Shown piece after piece: positions 8,047 through 15,252 of a stretch of DNA of 64,000 nt (its first letter is position 1; every line of letters starts with the position of its first letter). The notes beneath the pieces are model-generated. The model had not been told where the DNA came from and ran no database searches. It worked only from the letters and a program-made list of their open reading frames with translations. Origin of the DNA: Microbacterium sp. 8M. Lineage in GTDB: Bacteria > Actinomycetota > Actinomycetes > Actinomycetales > Microbacteriaceae. Made by a program: the position numbers and the translations under genes. The DNA lies in contig NZ_LR733284.1 in NCBI RefSeq assembly GCF_902506375.1, positions 791,042 through 855,041 on the forward strand. Reading direction: 5' to 3'.

Positions 8047-8454
8047 GTGATCAACGAGCGCCGGCGGGTTCGCGTGGTCGGAGCGGCCATCATCGCCGAC
8101 GGTCGGGTGCTGGCTGCGCGCCGGGGTGCCGAACAGGTGCTTGCCGGCCTTTGGGAGTTCCCTGGCGGGAAGATCGAGGTCGGCGAGAGCCCCGAATCTG
8201 CGCTGCGACGTGAAATCGCCGAGGAGCTCGGTTGCACGATCGAGGTCGGGGATCTCATCGAGACCACCGTGCATATCTACGATTTCGCGACCGTCGAACT
8301 AACGACCTTCTACGCAACCCTCGTCGCTGGAAACCCCGCGGCTACGGAGCATGCCGAGCTCCGGTGGCTTGACCCATCGCATCTTCCCGACCTCGCCTGG
8401 GCTCCGGCGGACGTCCCGGCCGTTCGCAGGATCTCTCAAAGCCCGCACGCCTAG
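8047..8454 (+). CDS. Nudix hydrolase, NudG/MutT-like
   Basis: A 135-residue Nudix pyrophosphohydrolase. The Nudix box is complete (residues 41-63: GKIEVGESPE, then REIAEELGC). The flanking LAGLWEFPGG and the C-terminal WAPADVPAVRR resemble E. coli NudG, the CTP pyrophosphohydrolase that removes 5-hydroxy- and 5-methyl-(d)CTP; a MutT role on 8-oxo-dGTP is the alternative. The start is taken as GTG 8047 (VINERRRVRVVG), with TACGCT at 8035-8040 exactly 6 bases upstream, suggesting a leaderless mRNA. Local GC is lower than in the rest of the window. It is convergent with the predicted endonuclease gene. Confidence 0.88.
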   Translation: MINERRRVRVVGAAIIADGRVLAARRGAEQVLAGLWEFPGGKIEVGESPESALRREIAEELGCTIEVGDLIETTVHIYDFATVELTTFYATLVAGNPAATEHAELRWLDPSHLPDLAWAPADVPAVRRISQSPHA

Positions 8455-8464
8455 CTTGCTAGGC
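8449..8464. terminator. Short hairpin between convergent genes
   Basis: GCCTAGC TT GCTAGGC is a perfect inverted repeat spanning the Nudix stop codon. As RNA it forms a six-pair stem with a CUUG tetraloop. There is no T-run. Its place between convergent stops (8454 and 8492) suggests a bidirectional terminator. Confidence 0.45.
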
Positions 8465-8491
8465 CTAACCAGAGTCTGAGGTGAACGGGAG

Positions 8492-9583
8492 TCAAGGTTT
8501 GGCCAACTCAAACGAATCACCGACCCGGGACGCGATGACGATCCCGAGATCCGCGGACAGTTCGCGGAGATCTGGCTCAACACGCCCAGGCAACAGAACC
8601 ATGGGAGTGATATCAGGGCTCAATGAGCGGGCGTTATGGGCATAATCGAGCACCTGTCCAATCGCCATCCGCACGTATTCACGCGCAGTCGATTTCTTCG
8701 CCTCAACCACCCACCCTTCGGACTCGACGTACATGTCCGGCTCGATGACCGCGCCCCCGACGGGCAGCCTCAGGCGGCTCGGTGGCGTCCCCCGGCTGTG
8801 CAGCCAACTACCGAAATCGGCCTGAAGTTGGAACTCGACGCGAGAAACTACCCTGTCACCCGGCGGAGTTTGTGACGCGTCCGCGATCACAGCGATGTCG
8901 GACGCGTCGGGTGGGTCCCAGCGTACGACCTGCGGCTTGAGAAGCCGAAGTTGCCCCGGATCATGCGCGAGCAATTTTGGCCTTGCATCAACGGGCACCA
9001 AATTGAAGATGATCGCGCGGCGGAGGTGGCCGTCTTCGCCGGGGATCTCGTGGATTGAGCAAACCGGATCTCCCGTCGTGAATGCCCCCACATACGTCAC
9101 GTAGGGTGACTCTGCACTAAAGACTCGGATCGTGCGGGCCTCATCAGCCGAATTCAGAATTGCCAAATTGCCACGCGTGAATTCCTGATGACCGGATCGC
9201 CCTTCTCCGGTGTAAGCGAAGCTTCCATCCGGCTGCAGCCCTTCAAAGAGGTCATATCCGTAGCGCGCACCCCGCGAAGGGTCCGTGAAGATGAAGATGT
9301 CCGACGTTCGCGTTGAAGTTGATATCCCACCTTGCTGCCCACCGCCATATTGCTGGTGCACGAGTCGGCGACGAACGCGATCCCCGATCTCCAGCGCCCA
9401 ATCCGAACTTCTACTGCCGTCGCGTGCCAATCTCGACCGGACTTCGGCGGCCTGCACGTCGTCCAGCACCCACCGCGTCTGATCCTCGGGCAGGACGCCG
9501 TACAGCTCCCTAAGAACTTCGCGAACTCGCTTCTGACTCAGACCCGCCTCCAACGCGAGCAAGGCGGGCGTTACGGGATCCAT
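8492..9583 (-). CDS. Predicted modification-dependent endonuclease (SRA-like + PD-(D/E)XK)
   Basis: A 363-residue protein that I read as a type IV-like restriction enzyme. Residues 1-50 look like a small helical winged-helix head. Residues about 77-200 contain YGGGQQGGI, IFIFTDPSRGARYGYD and YTGEGRSGHQ, a pattern I associate with the SRA-like domain of ScoMcrA-type HNH enzymes, which read modified DNA. Residues about 250-345 hold a PD-(D/E)XK nuclease: D283 (IEPDMYV), E294-A-K296 (VVEAKKS) and Q310 (AIGQVLDY). GC is about 53 percent in places (for example 8641-8700), well below the 70 percent of neighbours such as purL, which suggests transfer. It is divergent from the dCTPase-like/helicase pair with 58 bases between. 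Nuclease activity and base specificity are inferred. Confidence 0.72.
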   Translation of the reverse strand: MDPVTPALLALEAGLSQKRVREVLRELYGVLPEDQTRWVLDDVQAAEVRSRLARDGSRSSDWALEIGDRVRRRLVHQQYGGGQQGGISTSTRTSDIFIFTDPSRGARYGYDLFEGLQPDGSFAYTGEGRSGHQEFTRGNLAILNSADEARTIRVFSAESPYVTYVGAFTTGDPVCSIHEIPGEDGHLRRAIIFNLVPVDARPKLLAHDPGQLRLLKPQVVRWDPPDASDIAVIADASQTPPGDRVVSRVEFQLQADFGSWLHSRGTPPSRLRLPVGGAVIEPDMYVESEGWVVEAKKSTAREYVRMAIGQVLDYAHNARSLSPDITPMVLLPGRVEPDLRELSADLGIVIASRVGDSFELAKP

Positions 9584-9641
9584 GGCGCGAGCGTATCGGT
9601 CAGATCACCTCGCCGCCAGCACCCCTGCTACCGTCACTCCC

Positions 9642-10028
9642 ATGCCGTCTGCCGCAACTCTCGCCGCCCTCCGCGCCTTCGTCGAGGAGCGGGATTGGGA
9701 TCAGTTCCACACTCCCGAGAACCTCGCCAAGAGCATCGCGATCGAGTCCGGGGAGCTGCTCGAGTGCTTCCAGTGGGGCGGCGAGTTCGATCAGACGCGC
9801 GTCGAGGGGGAGCTCGCCGATGTCGTCACCTACTGCGTCCATCTGGCGAATCGCATCGGCGTCGATCTCGACGACATCGTGCTGCGCAAACTCGAGTCGA
9901 CGCGCGCCAAGTACCCCGCCGAACAGGCCAAGGGCAGGATGGTGAAGTACACGCAGCTCGCGGCGGAGAGACAAGAACGACCCACGGAATCGGGCTCTGC
10001 GGGGAGCTCGGAGCCAGACGCATCGTGA
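9642..10028 (+). CDS. All-alpha NTP pyrophosphohydrolase (MazG-like/dCTPase-like)
   Basis: A 128-residue protein of the MazG/RS21-C6 superfamily. The N-terminal EERDWDQFHTPENLA and ESGELLECFQW are close to the signature of dCTPP1/RS21-C6 dCTP pyrophosphatases. The Mg-binding ExxE (E35, E38) and ExxD (E57, D60) pairs are intact. Such enzymes hydrolyse dCTP, including modified forms, to dCMP. ATG 9642 is preceded by TACCGT (9629-9634), 7 bases away, indicating a probable leaderless start. Its stop overlaps the next ATG (TGATG at 10026-10030), so the helicase-like gene is translationally coupled to it. Confidence 0.87.
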   Translation: MPSAATLAALRAFVEERDWDQFHTPENLAKSIAIESGELLECFQWGGEFDQTRVEGELADVVTYCVHLANRIGVDLDDIVLRKLESTRAKYPAEQAKGRMVKYTQLAAERQERPTESGSAGSSEPDAS

Positions 10029-11779
10029 TGCGCATCGAACATGTGCCGTTTCGGCGAGACGCCGTCGATGCCAAAGCGCTCGCTGATCCGCAGCTGACGA
10101 ACTGGCCTGTCGTCTACGTGATCGATGGCGCCCCGCGGAGCCGCGTCGCACCAGATTTATACGTCGGTGAAACAGTCAACGCGCACAAGCGCATGATCCA
10201 GCATTTGAAGGGGCCGAAGCGTGGAGCGCGGCTCGACAGGATCCACGTTGTCATCGACGAGCGCTTCAACAAGTCGGCCTGCCTCGATCTCGAGGCACAC
10301 CTGATCCGGTGGTTCTCGGGCGATGCCCGATTTCAGGTGCTGAACAGCAACGCAGGGCTCGCGTCCGATGCGCAATACTTCGACCGTGCTCGTTATCGCG
10401 AGTCGTTCCGCGAGGTCTTCGACAAGCTGCGCGCCGGCGGTCTGTTCGACCAGAGCATCGCGGCCATCGAGAACAGCGACATGTTCAAACTGTCGCCGTT
10501 CAAGACGCTCAACCATGATCAGACCATCGCCGTCGACAACATCCTCAAGGCTCTGCTCGCGGATCTACGCGGGGACGAGAGGGGTTCGACGCTCGTCGTG
10601 CAGGGCGGACCGGGGACGGGCAAGACGATCGTCGCGATCTTCCTCATGAAGCTGCTCGCGGACATCGCCGCTCACGAGAACGGCGACGAGATCGAACAGG
10701 ACTCGCTGTTCGCCGATTACTTCTTCGAGGGGAACCGCGAGTTGCTTGCAGGTCTCCGGATAGCGCTCGTCATCCCGCAGCAGTCCTTGCGCAAATCCGT
10801 GCAGCGTGTGTTCAGCAAGACACCGAGACTCGATCCGAAGACCGTACTGAGTCCGTTCCAGTTCGCGGAGTCGCACGCCAAGTTCGACCTCGTGTTCGTC
10901 GACGAGGCTCACCGGCTCGGGCAGCGCGCCAACCAGGCCTCCGGCGGGCAGAACAAGAAGTTCCGCGACATCAATGAGCGGCTGTTCGGCCGAGACGATC
11001 CTTCCCTGACTCAACTCGACTGGATCCGTCAGCGAAGCCGTCACCAGATCCTGCTCGTCGACGAGCTCCAGAGCGTGCGCCCGCACGACCTCGCTCCGGC
11101 GACCATGCAGCACGTCGTGCGCACCGCGAAGGAGAGCGATCGCCATTTCCACCTCATGACGCAGATGCGGGTGAGAGCCGGCGCCGACTACGTCGGATTC
11201 GTGCGCGCGGCACTGCGCGGCGAGGACCCCGAACGCCCCGACCTCGGCGACTACGATCTGCGCTTCTTCGACGACATCCGTGAGATGCGGGCCGCGATCC
11301 GTGCCGCGGAGCAGCGCGTCGGACTGTCCCGCCTGGTCGCGGGGTTCGCCTGGGATTGGGTGACGAAGCCACGGAAGAACAACAAGCGCCTCGCCGACTT
11401 CGACATCGAGATCGACGGCGAGCGGATGCTCTGGAACACGACCGATAAGGACTGGATCAACTCCCCGGGTGCACCCGACGAGGTCGGATCGATCCACACA
11501 GTGCAGGGCTACGACCTCAACTACGCCGGCGTGATCATGGGCCCAGACCTGCGACTGAATCCGGCTACCGGCGAGATCGCCGCCGATCGCGAGAACTACC
11601 GCGACAAGAAAGGCAAGGAGAACACCGGATCCTTCGCCGGCGGCTTCACCGACGAGCAGCTGCTGGTCTTCATCCGGAACATCTACGGCGTGCTGCTCAC
11701 TCGGGGCATGCTCGGCACGTACGTGTACGTGTGCGATCCGCCTCTCCGGGAGCGGCTTCGGCGGGTATTCGGGACCTGA
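10028..11779 (+). CDS. GIY-YIG nuclease domain fused to DUF2075 helicase-like ATPase
   Basis: A 583-residue fusion. Residues about 25-105 form a GIY-YIG-like domain: VVYVIDG, then LYVGET, with R55 and E89 in positions of the catalytic arginine and glutamate. Residues about 160-583 are a DUF2075-type superfamily 1 ATPase with Walker A GGPGTGKT (193-200), Walker B VFVDEAH (D292, E293), a MTQMRV motif and a late VGSIHTVQGYDLNYAGVI motif characteristic of UvrD-like helicases. It may therefore unwind and cut nucleic acid. The start overlaps the dCTPase-like stop codon by one base. This architecture is known as an annotated family, but I know of no settled function. The context suggests genome defence. 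Confidence 0.88.
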   Translation: MRIEHVPFRRDAVDAKALADPQLTNWPVVYVIDGAPRSRVAPDLYVGETVNAHKRMIQHLKGPKRGARLDRIHVVIDERFNKSACLDLEAHLIRWFSGDARFQVLNSNAGLASDAQYFDRARYRESFREVFDKLRAGGLFDQSIAAIENSDMFKLSPFKTLNHDQTIAVDNILKALLADLRGDERGSTLVVQGGPGTGKTIVAIFLMKLLADIAAHENGDEIEQDSLFADYFFEGNRELLAGLRIALVIPQQSLRKSVQRVFSKTPRLDPKTVLSPFQFAESHAKFDLVFVDEAHRLGQRANQASGGQNKKFRDINERLFGRDDPSLTQLDWIRQRSRHQILLVDELQSVRPHDLAPATMQHVVRTAKESDRHFHLMTQMRVRAGADYVGFVRAALRGEDPERPDLGDYDLRFFDDIREMRAAIRAAEQRVGLSRLVAGFAWDWVTKPRKNNKRLADFDIEIDGERMLWNTTDKDWINSPGAPDEVGSIHTVQGYDLNYAGVIMGPDLRLNPATGEIAADRENYRDKKGKENTGSFAGGFTDEQLLVFIRNIYGVLLTRGMLGTYVYVCDPPLRERLRRVFGT

Positions 11780-11862
11780 CCAACCGCACTTCGCTCGGTC
11801 CGGTCCGCGCCACGCGCGGGCGACGCGCCGGGAAAGTCGGCGGGCGCTGATTGGCTGGGGGG

Positions 11863-12966
11863 ATGGAGATCTCCACCGTCGTCCTGCTCATCGCCGTCGC
11901 CCTGCTGCTGGTCGCGTTCGCGGTCACGGTGTGGACGCTGGCCCGGCGCAACCGGCGGGTCCGGGAGGAGCTGCAGCGCCGCTATGCCGAGGACGAGACC
12001 TCTCTCATGGAGCGGCAGGAGAGCGCGACGCGCGAGCTGCAGAACGCGCACAGTGAGACCGTCGCGACCCTGACGGCACGCCATGACGCCGAGACCAAGC
12101 TGCGGCTCGAGGCGCATGAGGAGCAGGTGCGGGCGCTCGTCGCCGAACGCGACGCCGCGATCGCGAACGAAGAGGGATCACGGTTGCTCGCCGGCCGCGG
12201 ACTGCGCTGGGAACTGGCGTCACGCGAGGTGCTCGTCGACGCCTGCGAGGCAGCCGGGCTGGACGCGATCATCGCGACGAACATCGTCTTCTCGCCGCGC
12301 GACGAGGGATCCACCGCGCCGTACTGCGCACAGCTCGATCATCTGGTCATCACCGAGAAGGCCGTGGTGCTGGTCGACAGCAAGTACTGGAAGGGCCTCA
12401 TCCTCGACGGCAAGAAGCCGTCGACGCTCGCCGGCGCGCTCGGAGTGCTGTTCGACGAGAGCGCCCTGCCGGCGTCGTTCGCGATCGCGGTGTCGCGCGG
12501 TGGCGGGGAGCGCCTCGATGTGCGCACGCTGCTCGGAACGGAATCGCCCGCCGCGCGGGTGCGGCGGCAGGCGCGCCGCTTCCACGCGCACCTCGCCGCG
12601 CAGCACGGATCCGCGCCCTACCTTCAGACCTGCGTGTTCTACTCGCACCCCGACGCGCGCGTCTGGACCGGCGGCCTCGACGAGACGGAGCGCGCCCAGC
12701 CGACGCACATCGCCTCGGTGCGCACGATCCAGAAGGCGCTCCTCGACGCGCAGTCCGGCGGTCCTGCGGGCCCCACGTCGCACCAGGTGACGCAGCTCGT
12801 CGCGACGGTCCGCGACCTCGGCGCCGACCTGCACGGAACGGGCCGCTTCGCCTCGGAGTTCCGCAGCCCCGTGCCGCTGAACTTCCGCATGCCGGCGCAT
12901 GGGGCGCTGTCAGGGACGGCAACGGACGGCCCGCGGATCCGAGAGCGTCGCAGCGTTCGGGCCTGA
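11863..12966 (+). CDS. Membrane-anchored NERD-domain nuclease-like protein
   Basis: A 367-residue protein. Residues 4-27 form a transmembrane helix (STVVLLIAVALLLVAFAV), followed by a charged coiled coil (about 30-105). A NERD nuclease-related domain follows (about 110-290). Its restriction-endonuclease-like core is visible as D159 (AQLDHLVI) and D172-S-K174 (VLVDSKYWKG). The family is predicted to process nucleic acid, but few members have been tested. The ATG at 11863 follows a GGGGGG stretch and is chosen so that the membrane helix is at the N-terminus. The gene lies 83 bases after the helicase-like gene; the gap holds no other feature I can support. Confidence 0.82.
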   Translation: MEISTVVLLIAVALLLVAFAVTVWTLARRNRRVREELQRRYAEDETSLMERQESATRELQNAHSETVATLTARHDAETKLRLEAHEEQVRALVAERDAAIANEEGSRLLAGRGLRWELASREVLVDACEAAGLDAIIATNIVFSPRDEGSTAPYCAQLDHLVITEKAVVLVDSKYWKGLILDGKKPSTLAGALGVLFDESALPASFAIAVSRGGGERLDVRTLLGTESPAARVRRQARRFHAHLAAQHGSAPYLQTCVFYSHPDARVWTGGLDETERAQPTHIASVRTIQKALLDAQSGGPAGPTSHQVTQLVATVRDLGADLHGTGRFASEFRSPVPLNFRMPAHGALSGTATDGPRIRERRSVRA

Positions 12967-12986
12967 GCCGAGGTCTGTCGAACAGG

Positions 12987-13859
12987 TCAGCAGCCGGGAG
13001 CGTCAGGGCGCTCGGTGCAGGTGCCCTGAACGAGGGCGGTGTGCGCCTTCACTACGCGGATCTGCTGGCTCGCAGGCGGGCCGTTCAGCGTGCCGTTGAT
13101 CGGGATCCAGCCGGCGCCGAGGTCGACATCGGCCGTGTAAGTGACGGTCGCGGTCGCCGTGTACGTGCCGGGTTCCGTGTAGACGTGGCTCGTCTCGGTC
13201 GGCGTGAACTGTGCCTGGCCACTCGCGTCCCAGGCGGTGCCGGGCGTGGTCGTCGTGCGGGTCTCTCCGTCGCCGTAGTCGAACGTGTAATTCACCGGGG
13301 TGAACCGGACGGTCAGTGCGCGGCCGAGGATCGTGCCCGGGACCGTCTCGGTCTTGGCGCTGCTGAGGAAGTTCGCGGGTAGACCGACGACGGCGATGTT
13401 GTCCGGTTCGCCGGCGACGGTCGTCGTGGAGGGGGCGAAGCGGGCGAGGTCGGAGATTGTGACGCTCCAACCGGGGGTGCCGGGCGATGGTTGTCCGACG
13501 GGCACGCCTATGGGCGGCAGGGACCGGCAGAAGTCGCTGGGCGGCCCGGGCGTTGCCGCGCAAATCTCCCACGGTGAGGGCTCTGCGGTGCCGACGCCAT
13601 CCGAGTTGGTCGTTCCCTCCAGGTTGTCTTCTTCGCCTTCTCCTACGGCACCGCTATCTCCAGTGGTCTGACTATCACCGATCGTTACGCTCTCGCCATC
13701 CGCTGGGCAAATGCCCTCTTGCACCTGCTTCCAATTGCAACCGGCGTGAACCACGACGGCGGCCAATGCTCGAGTAGGAAGTGTCACCGCGAGCAGCGCC
13801 AGACAGGCCAAGAGCGCATAAGTAATCGCCCGGATCCCGCGCCGACTCGGTGCGATCAT
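12987..13859 (-). CDS. Secreted PKD-like domain protein
   Basis: A 290-residue exported protein of unknown function. A signal peptide is evident (AITYALLACLALLAVTL, cleavage near TRALA). After a low-complexity Gly/Asp/Glu region, a C-terminal PKD-like fold is suggested by YTFDYGDGETRTT and HVYTEPGTYTATATVTY (about residues 175-260). Paired cysteines near both ends suggest disulphides. The ATG at 13859 overlaps the stop of the upstream lipoprotein gene as ATGA, so the two are coupled. The first 150 codons have lower GC than the window average. Confidence 0.8.
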   Translation of the reverse strand: MIAPSRRGIRAITYALLACLALLAVTLPTRALAAVVVHAGCNWKQVQEGICPADGESVTIGDSQTTGDSGAVGEGEEDNLEGTTNSDGVGTAEPSPWEICAATPGPPSDFCRSLPPIGVPVGQPSPGTPGWSVTISDLARFAPSTTTVAGEPDNIAVVGLPANFLSSAKTETVPGTILGRALTVRFTPVNYTFDYGDGETRTTTTPGTAWDASGQAQFTPTETSHVYTEPGTYTATATVTYTADVDLGAGWIPINGTLNGPPASQQIRVVKAHTALVQGTCTERPDAPGC

Positions 13860-14422
13860 TTGCACGCGTCGGCGCTCCCGGAGATCTGGAAGATCCGCAT
13901 CTCATCTCGCACGGGCATCGTCTTGATCGTTAGCGCCGCTATTGGTTGACGGTTGGGCGGAGTAGCGTCAGTGCCGTCTGCTGCGATTAGGCGACTCTTG
14001 GATATATCGAGACACGCGACACTCTCGACGGTTCGAGACTCAGCGTCGAACTTCTTTAGAACAAAACTGAGCACCGTCGAGGTTCCTTCAATTCTGGTGC
14101 CGCTCTTCTCATCCTCTCGCAGAGACTGAATGTCATCTTCGAGAGCCGCACCAGCAAGGAAATCCTGCGGGTCCTCAGCCTTTTCGCCGTTCTGAGCCGA
14201 ATTCTTGGCGTCAACGAAACGCCGAAACACCTGCTCCGCGGCCTTGAACGCGTCGGCCTCGCTCGTGAACAGCGGGGTGGGCGTGGGCTTCGGCGCGGGG
14301 CCAAGAGTGCACCCGGCGAGACCGACAGCGGCCGCGACAAGCGCGGCCGCGACGACCGCGCGGAGCGCCGGACGGCCGCCACGCGCGGGACGGGCGTGGA
14401 GTGCGCTGCGCCGAGGGTTCAT
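13856..14422 (-). CDS. Putative lipoprotein of unknown function
   Basis: A 188-residue putative lipoprotein. The N-terminus has arginines, a hydrophobic run (AVVAAALVAAAVGLAGC) and a lipobox ending at VGLAGC, so the mature protein should be tethered at C36-C37 or nearby. The mature part has a Pro/Thr linker, then helices rich in charged residues, and a final cysteine pair (VACLDI...ADACK). I do not recognise the family. ATG 14422 is preferred to a GTG two codons upstream. It is coupled to the PKD-like secreted protein, so the two may form an envelope complex. Confidence 0.78.
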   Translation of the reverse strand: MNPRRSALHARPARGGRPALRAVVAAALVAAAVGLAGCTLGPAPKPTPTPLFTSEADAFKAAEQVFRRFVDAKNSAQNGEKAEDPQDFLAGAALEDDIQSLREDEKSGTRIEGTSTVLSFVLKKFDAESRTVESVACLDISKSRLIAADGTDATPPNRQPIAALTIKTMPVRDEMRIFQISGSADACK

Positions 14423-14493
14423 CCCCACACCGTAACCGGATCCGCCGCGCCGCAGAGGGAGTTATCCACAGCCCCGGGTCTGGACGGGCGCCG

Positions 14494-14540
14494 CGTTTCG
14501 TCTCGCTCGGCCTCCGGCCGTGCTCGCTCAACGACCCCGA
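14494..14540. repeat. Dispersed GTTTCGTCTCGCT-type repeat
   Basis: CGTTTCGTCTCGCT and CGCTCAACGACC flank a GGCCTCCGGCC core between the lipoprotein start and the TetR stop. It is related to the repeat in the DUF2520 gene (5977-6070). A perfect DnaA-box-like TTATCCACA lies at 14462-14470 in the same gap; a single box is not evidence of an origin. Confidence 0.45.
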
Positions 14541-14559
14541 GGTACGCCGCCGTGGCTGG

Positions 14560-15132
14560 CTAGCTCGTCGCGATGCCGCGCATGAGGAGTTCCACAAGCC
14601 CGTCCACGCGGGATCCGGTGAGCGGCCGGCCGAGCAGCGCCGCGTATGACGTCGCCGCCAAGAACTGGTCCGCGACCGCCGCGGGATCCACGTCGGCACG
14701 CACTGCGCCCTCCTCCTGCGCACGCGTCACGCGCGCCACGATCCACGACACGATCGGGTCTGCAAGCCGATGGTTCAGGGCCGCACCCAGCTCCGGATCC
14801 GTTGCCGTCACCGCGATGAGCGCGCGTGCGAGCGCGACGTTCTCGGGACGCGACAGATGTGCTCCGGCCATCGCGAACCAGCCGCGGAGATCCGCCGCCA
14901 AATCGTCGGAGAACGGCAGCACGACCTCGGCGCCCGGGAGCGAGCCCTCCAGCAGAGCCTCACCGAGGATCGCCGCCTTCGACGGCCACCACCGGTAGAT
15001 CGTCTGCTTCGAAACGCCCGCCTCGGTTGCGAGACCCTCGATGGTCGCCGCCTCGTAGCCGTCCGCGGCGAGAGCGCGCCGCATCGCGGCCAGCACGGAC
15101 TGGCGGGCGTTCTCGCTGCGTGGACGGGGCAT
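14560..15132 (-). CDS. TetR family transcriptional regulator
   Basis: A 190-residue TetR repressor. The helix-turn-helix is at about residues 25-45 (GLATEAGVSKQTIYRWWPSK), preceded by the conserved ARQSVLAAM region and followed by a TetR_C-type helical ligand domain. The start at ATG 15132 gives MPRPRSENARQ. It is divergent from the SDR gene. A CGCTCAC...GTGGACG dyad in the 120-base gap (15155-15174) is a likely operator for both, so the regulator probably senses a substrate or product of the SDR enzyme. Confidence 0.92.
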   Translation of the reverse strand: MPRPRSENARQSVLAAMRRALAADGYEAATIEGLATEAGVSKQTIYRWWPSKAAILGEALLEGSLPGAEVVLPFSDDLAADLRGWFAMAGAHLSRPENVALARALIAVTATDPELGAALNHRLADPIVSWIVARVTRAQEEGAVRADVDPAAVADQFLAATSYAALLGRPLTGSRVDGLVELLMRGIATS

Positions 15133-15154
15133 CCTCCGAGCGTATCGAGGTGTA

Positions 15155-15174
15155 CGCTCACCAATAAGTGGACG
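15155..15174. promoter_or_regulatory. Candidate TetR operator
   Basis: The dyad CGCTCAC-caataa-GTGGACG lies midway between the divergent TetR and SDR starts (5 of 7 arm positions pair). Its position and size suit a TetR dimer. It is predicted from symmetry only. Confidence 0.45.
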
Positions 15175-15252
15175 CACCGTTGCGAAATAGATCGCGGCTC
15201 GAGTCCGTCGCGTCGCAGCGGACCGGATCCACAGTGAACGAAGGAGACACCC

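Noticed and set aside
14462-14470. Perfect DnaA-box-like TTATCCACA (another, reversed, at 56178-56186)
   Set aside because: Single isolated boxes with no clusters, AT-rich unwinding element or dnaA gene; not evidence of a replication origin.
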